From Euglena gracilis (Eukaryota > Euglenida > Euglenophyceae > Euglenales), in contig CP154955.1 of the NCBI GenBank assembly GCA_039621445.1, positions 46,275,540 through 46,339,539 of the forward strand: a stretch of 64,000 nt of DNA. The letters run 5' to 3'. How positions within the stretch are numbered: position 1 is the first letter of the stretch; every line of letters begins with the position of its first letter. Both the position numbers and the translations under genes were made by a program. The notes beneath the pieces are model-generated. The model was not told the DNA's origin, searched no databases, and saw nothing but the letters and a program-made list of their open reading frames with translations. Shown piece after piece: positions 22,203 through 33,313 of the stretch.

Positions 22203-24112
22203 CTGGAAATAACGGCCGTGCTTTGAAACCCAGGGGAGTGTAGGAGGCAGGCGCTCCAACCATTTGATTCATGAAATGAACACCATGAAGTTGATCCACC
22301 CAACCAAAACAAAATCTGGCATCAACATGTTCCATGTGATTTTACAATACTTGTCAGTGATTACATGTACTGATTAGACACCTTCTCCCTGATCCTCTGT
22401 ACTGCAAAGCTGCCTGCCCTGTGGCCTCCACATATTGCTTGTGGAGGCATAAATCCTACACATTATAGCAGAACCTTTTTGGGTAACAAAAAGAACTGAA
22501 TATTCACAACCTGTACAGAAGTGAAGGAGGAGAAATGCAACATTGTAAGAAGACTCCACAAAGTTGCAAAGCTGTTACATGAAAAGCACTCTTTCAGTAT
22601 AAATGCATAAATATGCAGCACTATATACATGAGTAAACAACATGGAAAACAGAAAATAGTTCAACGCTTGCCGACGGGACACATTGCTTGACAAATACGG
22701 GAACGCCTGGGAGTGAGGAAGTCATAGATGGAGGTGGCCTGCAGGACATCGGGGGTAAGAACAAAAAAATGGGACTAAATGGAAAAAAAAGCAACAATAT
22801 CCTCTTTCCCAGGATTTTGCCACCCAAATTTGGTGATACACATGACACACAAATGTTTTTGGGGTGATAAACAAATGAACGTTTTTAAAATTCTGTTTGT
22901 GATACGCAAATTGGTCCAATCAAAAAGACCACATTAATTTGACGACACCATGGCCGCCCAGAGTGACCCTCGCCGCAGCTCCGTCGGCCCTCTGCTAAAA
23001 ATAATCAATGGGGTCTTACTTCTGGTTCTTTGCCGGAACTTCCAGGGGGCGGTTATTTTTTTAATTTCCTTCCTCTTGAGAGGGAGTTCCACCTGCTTGT
23101 GGTAAGGACCACCATTTCTCATTTGTAATTATTCATGCTGATTCGTGAGTGGTTCCAAAAACCATCCGGTTTTGTACTAAACCACAGGGAGATGGTGTCC
23201 CACAGAACGATTGGACATGCATGGAAATACACGGATTGGAACTTCGCGCCATCTTTCCTTGAGGATTCCATTGTCCAAACGAACATATTGAAATGGAAAG
23301 CACAAAAGAGAGGGCGAGAGTTCTTCTTTGGGGATTCAAACAAAATTGAACTCTTTAAATAAGCTTCCACGGCAGGACGTAGAATATTCAGCTTTTTATG
23401 GACTCTGTGATCTCTGTGGTCCTCAAGGGGCGGTCCTTAAAGGAAAAAAAGCATCCCATCCCTCATGATCCGCCCTGGGAAGGAAGGGAAATAAAAATTC
23501 AAAATGCCTCACATCCTCAACTCATACATATGATAATATGCAATATATTATATAATATGTGACATAATATGTGAAAGATATATATACTACAAGAAGCGAT
23601 GTGCGTGGCAAAGCAGGCAACTAACCTCTGCCTGGAGGGGAGACCTGGTCTGAACAGCTGTCATGGGGATGCCAGCCACCGGCCACACACAACTTCAACA
23701 TGTCATCACTCCCAGTGTCGTCGTCCTGAAGAAAAAAGAGCACAACAAAAACGAAACACTTTGGGGAAACACCAAAACAAAATATCCACCACCGCCCCAA
23801 AACAACAATGCCCATATGTTTGAACGGCGAGCTGAACAAAGCCAAGCACCAAGTGACTCCCACATGTGCCGCATCCGTCTGCGTCTGACATTACCCATTT
23901 CCTTTCCTCGCCAGGGCACCAAAGCCAAACTATACGAAACCTGGATGTGTTAACTGAAATTTTGCAGAACAACCTCTGAACCAACCATCGGCTCCATTCC
24001 CAATACCCTCCCCACTCCAGGGTTGAGGGATGCTTCCTCATAGCTGCTCTTGTGATTTTCTCGCCGGTTAATCACCACCTTCTCAAAGAACTCAAAATCC
24101 CACCAACGTGGT
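22203..24112. other. Intron sequence
   Basis: A missing beta-lactamase exon (between GTGFEG and YQSANT) should lie between here and 25.6 kb. A 54-bp GGCGGTCC repeat is at 23424-23477. A plus-strand frame at 23135-23362 (TDWNFAPSFLEDSIVQTNIL) looks protein-like but lacks splice support. Confidence 0.35.
23424..23477. repeat. Short GGCGGTCC inverted repeat
   Basis: Its ends CAAGGGGCGGTCCTTAA and GATCCGCCCTG match the ends of the 7196-7463 element. It is only 54 bp, probably a deletion derivative. Confidence 0.5.
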
Positions 24113-24705
24113 CATACTTGTAGTTAGTGCGCCGCGGCGCTCATGCCGCGGCGCAAAAAAAATTTTCTGCGGTGGTCGCGGCGCACAGAAAGATTTTTGC
24201 CGCGGCTGTCGCGGCACAAGCAAAATTTATTGCCGCGGTGGTCGCGGCGCAAGGGAAAATTTTTCCGCGGTGGTTGCGGCACAGAAAAAAATCTGCCCGG
24301 AGCTCAAGAACGTATTGGCAGCAACACAACACTCAACATTTTTTTGGTGGAAACAATTAGATTGATGGATGGTGAAAGTGATCTGTGAAAACAAACAAGA
24401 ACACTTGCACAAAAGTTCACTCCCTGCCGCCAAATACCCTTCTCGGCCATGGTTGAGAAAGTATCAAAGAGGCCAGGCAAGGGATGGGGCCGAAAGCAAG
24501 TATATGTGGGACACAATTTAAAAAGACAATTGCTGCGGTGGTCGCGGCACAAACTTCAAAAGTTTCCGCGGCGGTCGCGGCGCACACATAAACCAGTGCC
24601 GCAGCATTTGCGGCGCACAGAAATTTTTTTGCCGCGGCGCTGCCGGTTCCGTGGTGGTCGCGGCGCACGGAAACAATTTTTCCGGTCGCACTAACTGCAA
24701 GTATG
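24113..24705. mobile_element. hAT-like MITE with CCGCGG subterminal arrays
   Basis: The ends CATACTTGTAGTTAGTGCG and, inverted, CATACTTGCAGTTAGTGCG differ at one base. The 8-bp duplication AACGTGGT is perfect (24105-24112, 24706-24713). Both subterminal zones carry repeated CCGCGGTGGTCGCGGCGCA units separated by A/T-rich spacers (four to five units per side). There is no ORF. Subterminal transposase-binding arrays of this kind are typical of hAT elements. Confidence 0.9.
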
Positions 24706-25428
24706 AACGTGGTTCAGTCTTCCAACCCGCCTAAACTGGCCAGGCCAGAGGAAGTTGCAACCTTCCAGGTGCCCTCTTGATCAGGGTAGAGTTACTTTGA
24801 TGGATGGTGTGGTTGTTGGGCATTGGCAAGGAAGCACAAAGCATGGTGATAGGATTAACTGAGTGCGTTGGATGCACAGGCGAAGTACATCATGTGACAC
24901 CAAAAAAAAGTCAACACACGTGGTAATACTGCTCGGAGAACCCCACCCCAGTGGTCATGTCAAGCAGTTGCTGCACAGTTGCTCCTGGGTAAAGTGAGAA
25001 AGTGGGAAAGTGAGTTTGCAGGCACAGCTGAAATTATCCTTCGTCTCGATGGCCCCGAAACAAAACTTCATGTAGGGACCCAGAGACCTCTGGAATGTCC
25101 GGAACCTTGCAGTGGGAGAATCACTCTGCTAAAGGAAGTTTGCGGAATTTATACACCATCGACATCACTTTTTGTGGAAAAAAACCCTCGTTACCTCTGA
25201 AGGTTTTCAGCAAACCTCGCCAACCCCAGTTCAGGACCAAAGAGGTTCGGGTGGCACAACTCCTGCTGTGAGTTTGGGAAATCTCTAGCTCTGACTTCAG
25301 CTCACCCCATGAGATGCGCACACACATGCATACACACACATATGACATATACATGAGCATATATGTCATATGGCATTAATACGAGACCCACTCACCAACC
25401 CACACACCCACACACACCCACACACATT

Positions 25429-25592
<164 letters not shown>

Positions 25593-25635
25593 ACACATAC
25601 ACATGTGTGCATATGCGAGTTTGGGCGGCCGCCAC

Positions 25636-25753
25636 CTTCGAAGCCGGTGCCCCACAGCTCAGGAACGTACTCCGTCACCGCCGCGCCCAGCCGCAGCTGC
25701 CCCGCCGCCGCGAGGCAGCCCGCGAGCACCGCCACCACCGACTTGGAGACGGA
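25636..25753 (-). CDS. Beta-lactamase-like exon with the catalytic SxxK motif
   Basis: The acceptor CACCTCGCCCAG is followed directly by SVSKSVVAVLAGCLAAAGQL, then RLGAAVTEYVPELWGTGFEG. S-V-S-K is the class C/NylB nucleophile motif (Ser attacks substrate, Lys is the general base). The following helix, and the TEYVPELWGTGFEG segment, match PVSDYLPELAGSGF-type sequence in the family. Phase 0 start fits the 26532 exon (TPRD+SVSK). The product should hydrolyse an amide or ester; the substrate is unknown. Confidence 0.9.
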
Positions 25754-26219
25754 CTGGGCGAGGTGCAGCGGCGGCAGGGTCAGGCTGTGTGGTGGCCCGG
25801 GGGCCGGTTGAGTGGTCCGAAAATGCAGCAACAATAGTAATACATTGACTGGTTTCTGTTTCTGCGAGGTGATGATCCCCCTGTGGCGCAGTGGAGTGCC
25901 GACAATGGAAGCACTGAGGTCGGGGTGAAGTGAACGGCATGCCCCAAAGGTGGAGAATTTATCAAGGCCAGACCCCCAAGGCACGCATGTTCTTCGTCTT
26001 TCATACAGCCATCGTGCTGTATTATGTGTGGGCAGCCTGGACACACCATTTGTCTGCATTTTTTAGTTCTGTTTTGCAACATGTGGTATTTCGACGTGAG
26101 GAATTGCCACACGTGCTAGTTTTGCATCAAATGGCTCAAGCAAATACCATCCCTCTTCAAACTTTCCAAGACCCATCTCCAACCAATTTCCCCTGCTTCA
26201 ATCTTGAATGAGAGGCATG

Positions 26220-26461
26220 CAGGCTTCTTTTTAAGACACCCCGTGCGGGAGGGGGTATCCCTGGGTGGGGGGGGGACCCAAATAATCGGCCATGTCCGGG
26301 CATTCCCAAAAATTCGGCACTTCGCGTCGAAACCCACACCCATGCCTCCAGGCTGTGACCCCCGAGGGGGGGGGGGTCTGGCCCCGGATTCACCCACCCA
26401 CCCACCCACCCACCCATCCACTCCCCTCCCCCGGGGGTCTTCTGAGTTAAATCGAAGCCTG
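26220..26461. mobile_element. hAT-like MITE, CAGGCTTC family
   Basis: CAGGCTTCTTTTTAAGAC opens and TTAAATCGAAGCCTG closes it. The flanking 8-mers GAGGCATG and GAGACATG agree at seven of eight positions. The core GGCACTTCGCGTCGAAA is shared with 4814-5117. Confidence 0.82.
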
Positions 26462-26531
26462 GAGACATGCTAGGTTTTTTCAGGGTGTGCTCCTGTGGGG
26501 GAGGGGATGGAGGACGCCACCCACTGACTAC

Positions 26532-26584
26532 ATCCCTGGGCGTGGTGGCCGTCATGCCGTTGTCGTACAGCTCTGCGATGACAG
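26532..26584 (-). CDS. Beta-lactamase-like exon: strand before SxxK
   Basis: The 53-bp exon reads VIAELYDNGMTATTPRD. The family has E-x-Y-x-x-G-M-T-P-x-T-P just before S-x-S-K. The acceptor is TCTCCCGCAG and the donor GAT|GTAGTC. Two leading bases complete the codon split with the 27201 exon; the 3' end is in phase 0 for SVSK. Both joins agree. Confidence 0.88.
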
Positions 26585-26877
26585 CTGCGGGAGATGCAGC
26601 GAGGATGACGGCGCCCCCCCCCCCCAGGCGGATCAGAAGGCGTGGAAAGGGGGATACGTGGGGGGGGGCAACAAAGCCGGATCCTGTCTCCTGCCAGGCC
26701 ACCGTTGCCATCAATATCTCGGAATTTCTCGCCAGAACATAATTTGTAACAGTGCCTGAACATTCCCAGATGTCCCCCCCTCCACGAGAAATTGCAACTG
26801 ACGCATGCCAAGCATTTGCGGGGACAAGATGCTGTTTGATGATGCCAAACAAAAGCAGAGCATTTTTGATGCCTACC

Positions 26878-27117
26878 CCCCCCCCGGGAAACTGTCATCT
26901 GACAAGTTGGCCAGAAGCGGGGACCCTGACAACTTCCCATACTGACAGGTTGGCCGGTACCAAGGACCCTGACAGTTTCCCGGGTCGGGCATTTCCAGTC
27001 AAACAAAGTCAATGAAAAATGACCCTGCCAGGTGGCCGGTACCGGGGACCCTGTCAACTTCCTACACTGAAAGGTCGGCCGGTACCAGGGACCCTGACAA
27101 CTTCCGGGGGGGGGGGG
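26878..27117. repeat. Repeat family with GACCCTGACAACTTCC units
   Basis: Units such as TTGGCCGGTACCGGGGACCC and GACCCTGACAACTTCC recur about four times, between a CCCCCCCGGGAAACTGTCA end and a CTTCCGGGGG end. A second long copy is at 47109-47321; fragments lie at 33.74-33.90, 40.44-40.52 and 47.77-47.84 kb. The spacing resembles the pogo element's terminal repeats. Confidence 0.65.
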
Positions 27118-27200
27118 ACGTGGTCGTCTTTTAAATACCCCCAAATTTCCTGTTTTCAGTCCGCTCCCCCGGGGAGGGGGGGGGGGGGCTCGCACACCAC

Positions 27201-27341
27201 CACGGTGCAGCACGACGAGGGCGTCAGTGCGCAGGGCCTGCAGCGCGTCCCGGACAGTGGTCTCGTGGCCATAATCGCTGGTGTAGGTGAGCTGGTCGAG
27301 CGGCAGGGGCTGGGTGGGGCTGACCCGGAAGGGCAGCACTC
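27201..27341 (-). CDS. Beta-lactamase-like exon: N-terminal strands
   Basis: The frame VLPFRVSPTQPLPLDQLTYT, SDYGHETTVRDALQALRTDA, LVVLHR matches the family pattern L-x-x-L-T-x-T-x-x-x-G-x-x-x-T-V-x-x-x-L-x-x-x-x-T-D-A-L-V-V-L-H. The acceptor is CGCAACGCAG and the donor is in CGTG|GTGGTG. Leading GA plus the previous G gives Gly; trailing G plus the next CT gives Ala. Both neighbouring joins therefore keep frame. Confidence 0.88.
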
Positions 27342-27784
27342 CTGCGTTGCGGGGAGGGGGGAGAATGAGGGTCACAACAAGTTCTGTGAAAATGATTTCC
27401 AAAAAAAGTAAAAAAATATAAATAATAATATATTATATTTAATATAATATAATAATAGTATAATATAATCTAATATATTTATAGTATAATATAAATAATA
27501 TAAATAATTAATTAAAACAATGATTTTTTTTCAGATAAACAAAAGAAACGAAAGAAAACAAAAACTCTCTGGATGAAAACCTCTGAAAACTCAGTGAAAT
27601 ACAAAAGAGAAATGTTCGCTTTTGGACAACAGGTGCGACCCCTGTGGGTCCAAACAGGGGCAGATATCAGGCCAAAGCAGGACACGGGCCAAAGCAGGAC
27701 AACCAGCATGCCGACCCAAGCGACGCCCCACTCTCCCCCCCCCTCCCGACCCAACTCTCAGTCCCAGGGCATGGCGCCGCGTAC

Positions 27785-27863
27785 CTCCGTGGCCCCGGCT
27801 GACCCGCTTGGTCAGCATCAACGCCGCACAGTTCTGGAATGCCCAGCGGAGGTACGGCGCCAC
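27785..27863 (-). CDS. Beta-lactamase-like exon: W-F-x-N segment before the catalytic domain
   Basis: The acceptor TTGGCCTCGCCCTCAG opens VAPYLRWAFQNCAALMLTKR, VSRGHG; the donor is GGAG|GTACGC. NylB-like proteins carry PPYNRWAFRHVRELIPTARI-type sequence before the catalytic domain. Phase 0 at the 5' end fits the 30792 exon (NWQ+VAPYLRW). Confidence 0.87.
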
Positions 27864-28594
27864 CTGAGGGCGAGGCCAACCCCGCACGGAGACCGGCAAC
27901 CAGACTGGAACTGGGGGGGGGGGGGTCTGCAAATCCCTGCTCCCCCCCCCGGGGAGCTGTCACCTCATCAGTGAGCCCCGGCACGGCACATCAATGTGGC
28001 CCAAAGGATGACTTCCCGGGCGGGAAGGGGACAACTTCCTGGGAGGGGGAGCAAAGATCTATGTGGGTGACCCCGGCCACCTGAAGAGTGACGGCCAAAC
28101 AGCCGAGTGCACAATTAAACCTCCCAGTGATCACCCCCCTGGGGCGTTATGGGATCCTGTTTGGCAGTCGGAGTTGACATGCGCACCAAACCTGTTTTTT
28201 CGGCACGCCGCGTGATTTTTGGCACATTTTGCCTCTTACTTCTTCATCATTTTTTACTCTAGGGAGGGGTTATAAATCGCGGTTTGGTGGTTGGGGGGGT
28301 CATAAGTGGGGGGAATTATAGGATGGGGGGGTTATAAGTTGGGGGCAAGATTATTCCACGGAATCTCCCCGGCAAACTCTCGAGGGCAGGACGCAGAAGC
28401 GAAGCGAAGCCGGGTATTTTGCCTTGCATGGCAACCCGAAGAGTGGCCAAGGCGACAGCCCTAAACCCTCCAAATCGAAAGTTGCACCGCGAAATCGGAG
28501 GCTGTGGGTGACGAGCAGCGTGAATCCAACTGGCTTGGGGCGGGAGGGGAGGGTGACCACAGCACATTGTGTATGGGGAGCAGGGAATTTCTTA

Positions 28595-29675
28595 CCCCCC
28601 CCCCTATGTCCAATGACCGGTAACCTCTGTCCTCTGACCGGGGGGGGGGGTGGTCGTTGGACATACCGGGGGGGGGGGGGGGGATCTGACCGGGAACAAT
28701 TGCCGACGGGAAAAATTCTGCCGGGAAAAATATTGGACGAATCCTTAAAATGCCGGGAAAAATCCTGAACGCTCGCTTAAACCAGGTGGGAAAAAATATT
28801 GGACAGCTGAAAAAAAACCTGCAAAGGTTTTGTGCCAACCAGCAGTTGAACGAGAAAGCATGGCTGCACCTGGTGAAACCAAACAGAAAGTGTACATTCC
28901 GCTGGGGTGATAAGACCGCCGTGTTTGTGTTGACAGACACGAAGCGGTTTCTGGCACACAACTTATGCACAGGGTCTCTTTGGGGTGGAGTGCACGCTGT
29001 GGGCTAACGCACGCTTCAAAGGGGTTTGGGGCGGTTGGGAAGGACAGCTTCCTGGCAGGGTTGTTTTTTTTCTGTCCCTTGGGTTTTGATTGCAAGCAGA
29101 CATAAAAAAACATGAAATTTACAAAATAATTTTGAAGAGCAGAGGCAGGAGGTACAACGGCGATTCCTGTGAGGAAGAAGAATTCCTGCTGCAAATCGGC
29201 GCGCAGCGCCGAAGATTTTTTGGGGGGGGTCATTCACCGGAGGAAATTGGACTTTCCTTAAATCTGCCGGGAAAAATCCTGGACGGATCCTTAAAAAGGC
29301 GGGAAAAATCCTGGACAAAATTTCGTCCAGAATTTTTCCCACAACATTTTTTCCGTACAAGTTCCCCCCCCCCCGGTAGGGTAGTGACCAAAAAGGTGTC
29401 CTCTGACCAGGGGGTTGTCGTTGGACATGGGGTCAAAAGAAAGTTGGTGGGTACCCAGGTCCCTACCCACCCAAAAATGCCCAAATTTTCCCTTCCGGCG
29501 CTTCGCGCCGAAAATTTTGGGCAATTTTGACAAATTTTTGTCCAAAAAGTGTCAAAAATGGCATTTTGGCCATTTGTTTTTTTTGTCCCGGTGCTTCACG
29601 CCGGGACCAAAAATTTGGTCAAACCTCCGAAAAGGTGTCCTCTGACCGGGGGGGGGGTCATTGGACATAGGGGGG
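28595..29675. mobile_element. Candidate inverted-repeat element with TATGTCCAATGACC ends
   Basis: CCCCCTATGTCCAATGACC near 28598-28616 is the exact inverse of sequence ending near 29675. Subterminal CCTCTGACC motifs are on both sides. The interior has a minisatellite-like unit (GCCGGGAAAAATCCTGGACG) at 28.70-28.80 and 29.26-29.32 kb. No target duplication was confirmed, and further TTGGACATA copies continue to about 29695. Confidence 0.55.
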
Positions 29676-29698
29676 TCGTTGGACATAGGGGGGGGCAG

Positions 29699-30090
29699 GG
29701 TTCGATATAAGGACAGGTGGGGGGGTTCCGGACCCCCCCCTAGCGGGAGGGGGGGGGGGGGGTGGGGGGGACAACCCCCCCCCACCTAAACAGGTGCGCG
29801 GTCAGGGTGGCCGAAAATTTTTGACCCCCCAAAACGACCAAAAGTGCCATTTTGGGCACTTTTTGGGCAAAAATGTGCCAAAAATGCAAAAAATTTTCGG
29901 CACGAAGCGCCCGAGGAAAAAAATGACCCTTTTTGGGGGGGGTCAATTTTTGCCCCCCAGGGTCGGTCCGGACCCCCCTTGCAGGTGGGGGGGGGGTGTT
30001 CCGTACCCCCCCCTGCTGGCCCGGAGGGGGCGGGGTGGGGGGGGACACCCCCCCACCTAAACCATGTACGCCCTCCTTATATCGAATCCT
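29699..30090. repeat. Inverted-repeat unit with TTCGATATAAGGA ends
   Basis: TTCGATATAAGGA near 29700 is inverted near 30078-30090. The inside holds palindromic C/G runs and mirrored CACCTAAAC motifs (29785, 30053). No ORF or duplication was seen. Confidence 0.5.
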
Positions 30091-30791
30091 GGGGGGGGGT
30101 AAGGACCCCCCGGGGGGGTCCAGCCTCCGGCTGGCAAAAAGGCTGCTGGCTGGAAATGAGCTGCTGCCCCCCCCCCCGGGGGGGAGGGGGGGGGGTCCGG
30201 GGCTGGAGGGGGCTGGGCTGGGCTGGGCTGGGCTGGGTCGATGAAAAACAAATTTTTCCAAAACATTTTTGCCATTTTCAACATTTTGATGGATGGAGCT
30301 AGATCAAGGCTGGGGGACTGTGATGAAGGAAGCTGTGATGAGGGGGAAAATGCATGGATAGGTGAGTTGGGCAGCCCAGTTGGCTGGCCAGCCTGCGGCC
30401 GGGCTGGACCCGACTTTATTTAACTCGACCCCCCCCAGGGGGGGGGCTCCCGGCGGAATTTGGGCTGCTGGCTGGATTTGAGCTGCTGGCAGGCTGGACC
30501 CCCTTAGTTGCACTAAGGCTTCTTGTCTGTTTATGGCCGGCGCTAACTTCGCTTCTGGCCCAGTTTGCTGCGTGGTGAGTGGCCAGGGACCCCTTACACC
30601 AGGTCTGGCTGGACCCCCCCGGGGGGGGTAGAGTACCCTCCGGCTTAAGGAATCCCCTGATGGGGAGGCCAAGGTGGTACAGGGGGCCCTGGAGGGGGGG
30701 GGTCGGCCCCCTCACCCAGCACCGCACTGCACAAAGAACCAATAGGCATCTTGGGCAGCGCAGCGGTCTACTCCTGGGGGGGGGGGCACAC

Positions 30792-30858
30792 CTGCCAGTT
30801 TGCCAGTGTGACGTCCTCCCGCCGCACCGCCACGACCGCCTCCCGGTTGCGGCTGCGG
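30792..30858 (-). CDS. Beta-lactamase-like gene, upstream exon
   Basis: The 67-bp exon reads RSRNREAVVAVRREDVTLAN, WQ. V-T-L-A-N-W-Q before a W-x-F segment is a family hallmark. The acceptor TCCCCTGCCCACAG and donor CAG|GTGTGC are clean. The 3' end is phase 0 and joins VAPYLRW exactly. Confidence 0.82.
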
Positions 30859-31194
30859 CTGTGGGCAGGGGACTCTTTGGGCATCAGCAGACAATGTGCA
30901 TTTCATGACGAGGCTGCCTGTCAGAATTGAGGGCCAACCCAGAACGCACAAAATTCAACAAAAACTGTTCCTCCCTTTTTGAAAGAAATAAAATAAAAAT
31001 TAATAAATAAAATATTGAAAAAATAATGCTAAAAAACAAAATAATAAAATAAATAATAAAATAAAAAATATAAATCAATAAGTCAAAAATCAAATAAAAA
31101 TTTTCCCTCGGCTTTGGGTTTGAAAGAGAAATTCTGGTCAACTCTCAAGAGACTTCCACATTCAGGGCTTAAGAAAAAGACGCGTCCTGGCCAC

Positions 31195-31286
31195 GGGACT
31201 GCCGCTGCCGTTTGGTGGGAAGCACTGCAGGGCTGGATGGCTCGCACATGAGCATCATTTGGGTACCGGTCGGGGAGCACAGCGCC
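31195..31286 (-). CDS. Probable 5' exon of the beta-lactamase-like gene
   Basis: The acceptor CCTCCCCAG opens GAVLPDRYPNDAHVRAIQPC, SASHQTAAAV. Phase 0 at the start fits the 32301 exon and phase 2 at donor CCC|GTGGCC fits the 30858 exon. A second frame (MMLMCEPSSPAVLPTKRQRQ) is also open, so the frame choice rests on phase alone. Confidence 0.5.
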
Positions 31287-32300
31287 CTGGGGAGGGGACC
31301 GGACCAAACGGCCGGGGGAAAAGGTGGGCTCCCTCCTGACGCGCTAATACAACTCTTCTTCTTCCCTGCTGTGGCGTAATGAGTGGTGTGCACCTGTGAT
31401 GTCCTTCTATATTACTCAATAGAGAAGCAGACGTGCCAAAATGTTCGTAGCAAAACCATACCCCACACACAGGCATTTGAAGACTTTTTTGGGGGGGGCC
31501 AATGCGCAAAAAAATTTTCCGGTGACCGATGCGTAGCGCCGGGATATTCTGGACACAAATAACTGCCAAGAATGACTGTTTTTGGCAATTTTGGGACTTT
31601 TTGGAACAAAGTCATCCCAAAAACACATTAAAGGCCTCAAATTCACCGATATTTATTCACCAGTCCAGGGGACCCCGGGACCCCTTGGGGGGGAGGGTGG
31701 GGTCTCCAGCTGGCGGCCTTTTTCTAGTGGCTGGCACAATGCCCAGCTTGTGGACCCCGGTCCAGCCCCCCCCCCCCCCCCCGGGTATACTGCGAACCGT
31801 TGAACTGTCCCCAAATTTTAAACACCCCCTGAAAAATAAGAACCCTCAAAAATGAGACCCCTCCCTGATGGCAAAGCACCGGGGGGATTTCCTGAAATAA
31901 TACCAAAAAATTGTTTTTAGGCCCAAAAATGATGACAATCACAAAAAATAATGCAAATTGATGTTTTTGAAACACAAAAAAAACACGTTGAACTTCAAAT
32001 GTAACCAATTGTGAAGCGCCAAAGAAAAATTATGGTGGTTTTGGAAACTGGAATGACAGGGTCAGTCAAGAAAAAACCCAAAATTTAAGCCCCCGGAGGT
32101 TTCCAGCAACACACCGAAAAATAACACCAGGGTCTCATTTGAGGTTTAAGCAGAAGCCTGACCAGGCTGTTTCTCACAACCCCAGCTCCAGCAGCCACCG
32201 TGGTTTGCAGCACAGCACCCCCCCCCCCCCCATGCAAGCCTTCACGCCAAACTGAAAGACTTCCCTGTGCATGCCGCTTCGGCCGCCCCCGGCCCCCCAC

Positions 32301-32394
32301 CTTGGGGGCTGCCAGGGTAGGCGGCTTCCGTGGGCCAAAGCCGCAGAGGAAGAAGGTGCCCATGGCCTCGAGGGCGCCCAACATGGCCCATCCG
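32301..32394 (-). CDS. Membrane-segment exon, probably 5' part of the beta-lactamase-like gene
   Basis: A strong acceptor (GTCTCGTTCCCCAG) and donor (AAG|GTGGGG) bound GWAMLGALEAMGTFFLCGFG, PRKPPTLAAPK. The hydrophobic 18 residues could span a membrane or be a signal anchor. It lies between the YGGT stop (34377) and the next recognised exon, so it most likely starts the hydrolase, which would then be membrane-attached or exported. This is inference from position. Confidence 0.6.
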
Positions 32395-33277
32395 CTGGGG
32401 AACGAGACGCCACAGGCAAGGTGCCAAGCAGGCCTTGCTTGAGGACCCTGGGGGGCCGATTAGCTCAGGGGGGGGGGGATAATTGATATTGGAGGCCTTC
32501 GGAAAAAATGCGGAAAAATTGCGGAAAAATTGCGGAAAATTGACATCGGGAATATACACATTTCTGCTTGAGGGGACTTAGGAATTTTTCAATTGTGAGG
32601 TTCAGAACACCGCAACACCCACGTCGATGCAGGCGAGCACAAATCAACATGCTTGAAGTTCTATGCACAGGTAGGACGCACCCAATCCTGTGACCAGTGG
32701 TGCACCTGTGAGAAAAATTGGTAAACTGGGGGGGAAAAACAAAACACAATAGCACACCTGTTGATCCATTTGAAGAATGGCCTGAACTCATCTTTCATCT
32801 TCGGTGGTGGTAAAAAGATTTTGCGAAAAAAAAATGCAAAAAAAATTGCGGAAAAATTGCGGAAATTGTGGAAAAATTGCGCAAAATTGCGGAAAATTGC
32901 GGAAATTGCGGAAATTGCGGAAAAATTGCGGATATCAATTTCACCCCCCCCCCTTGATTAGCTGCCCATTTTTACTGGCCACTACAAGAAAGCCAACAGC
33001 TAGAACCCCCCCTCCCCGGGGTCCGGGTCCCCCCCAACTGAAAAAAAAATTCTTCCGGCGCTCTTTATTGTGTTTTTTATTTGGCTGAATGTGTTGATTG
33101 GCCAATTGGTTGGCTAGTTGGTTGATATGTTTTTCTGGGTTCAGAAAAATTGCGCGGGTCACTGAAAAAAAAAAATCCGTCATCACTAGCCTCCGGCTGG
33201 AAAAATGGTGCTGACTGGCTGGACCCCACCGGGGGGCAGGGTCCCTCCGGCTTAAGAAAACCCCTGAGGTGGACCAC

Positions 33278-33313
33278 CATGGCCAGGACGGTGAATAGAA
33301 CCGCAGGAACTCC
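33278..33313 (-). CDS. Possible 36-bp micro-exon
   Basis: The acceptor ACCTATGGCCTCCCAG and donor ATG|GTGGTC bound EFLRFYSPSWP in a phase that joins the 32394 exon. Longer frames are open on both strands here (for example DWVAYPFLLELASSTYG), so this is tentative. A CAGGGG-ended transposon relic abuts it at about 33267. Confidence 0.3.
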
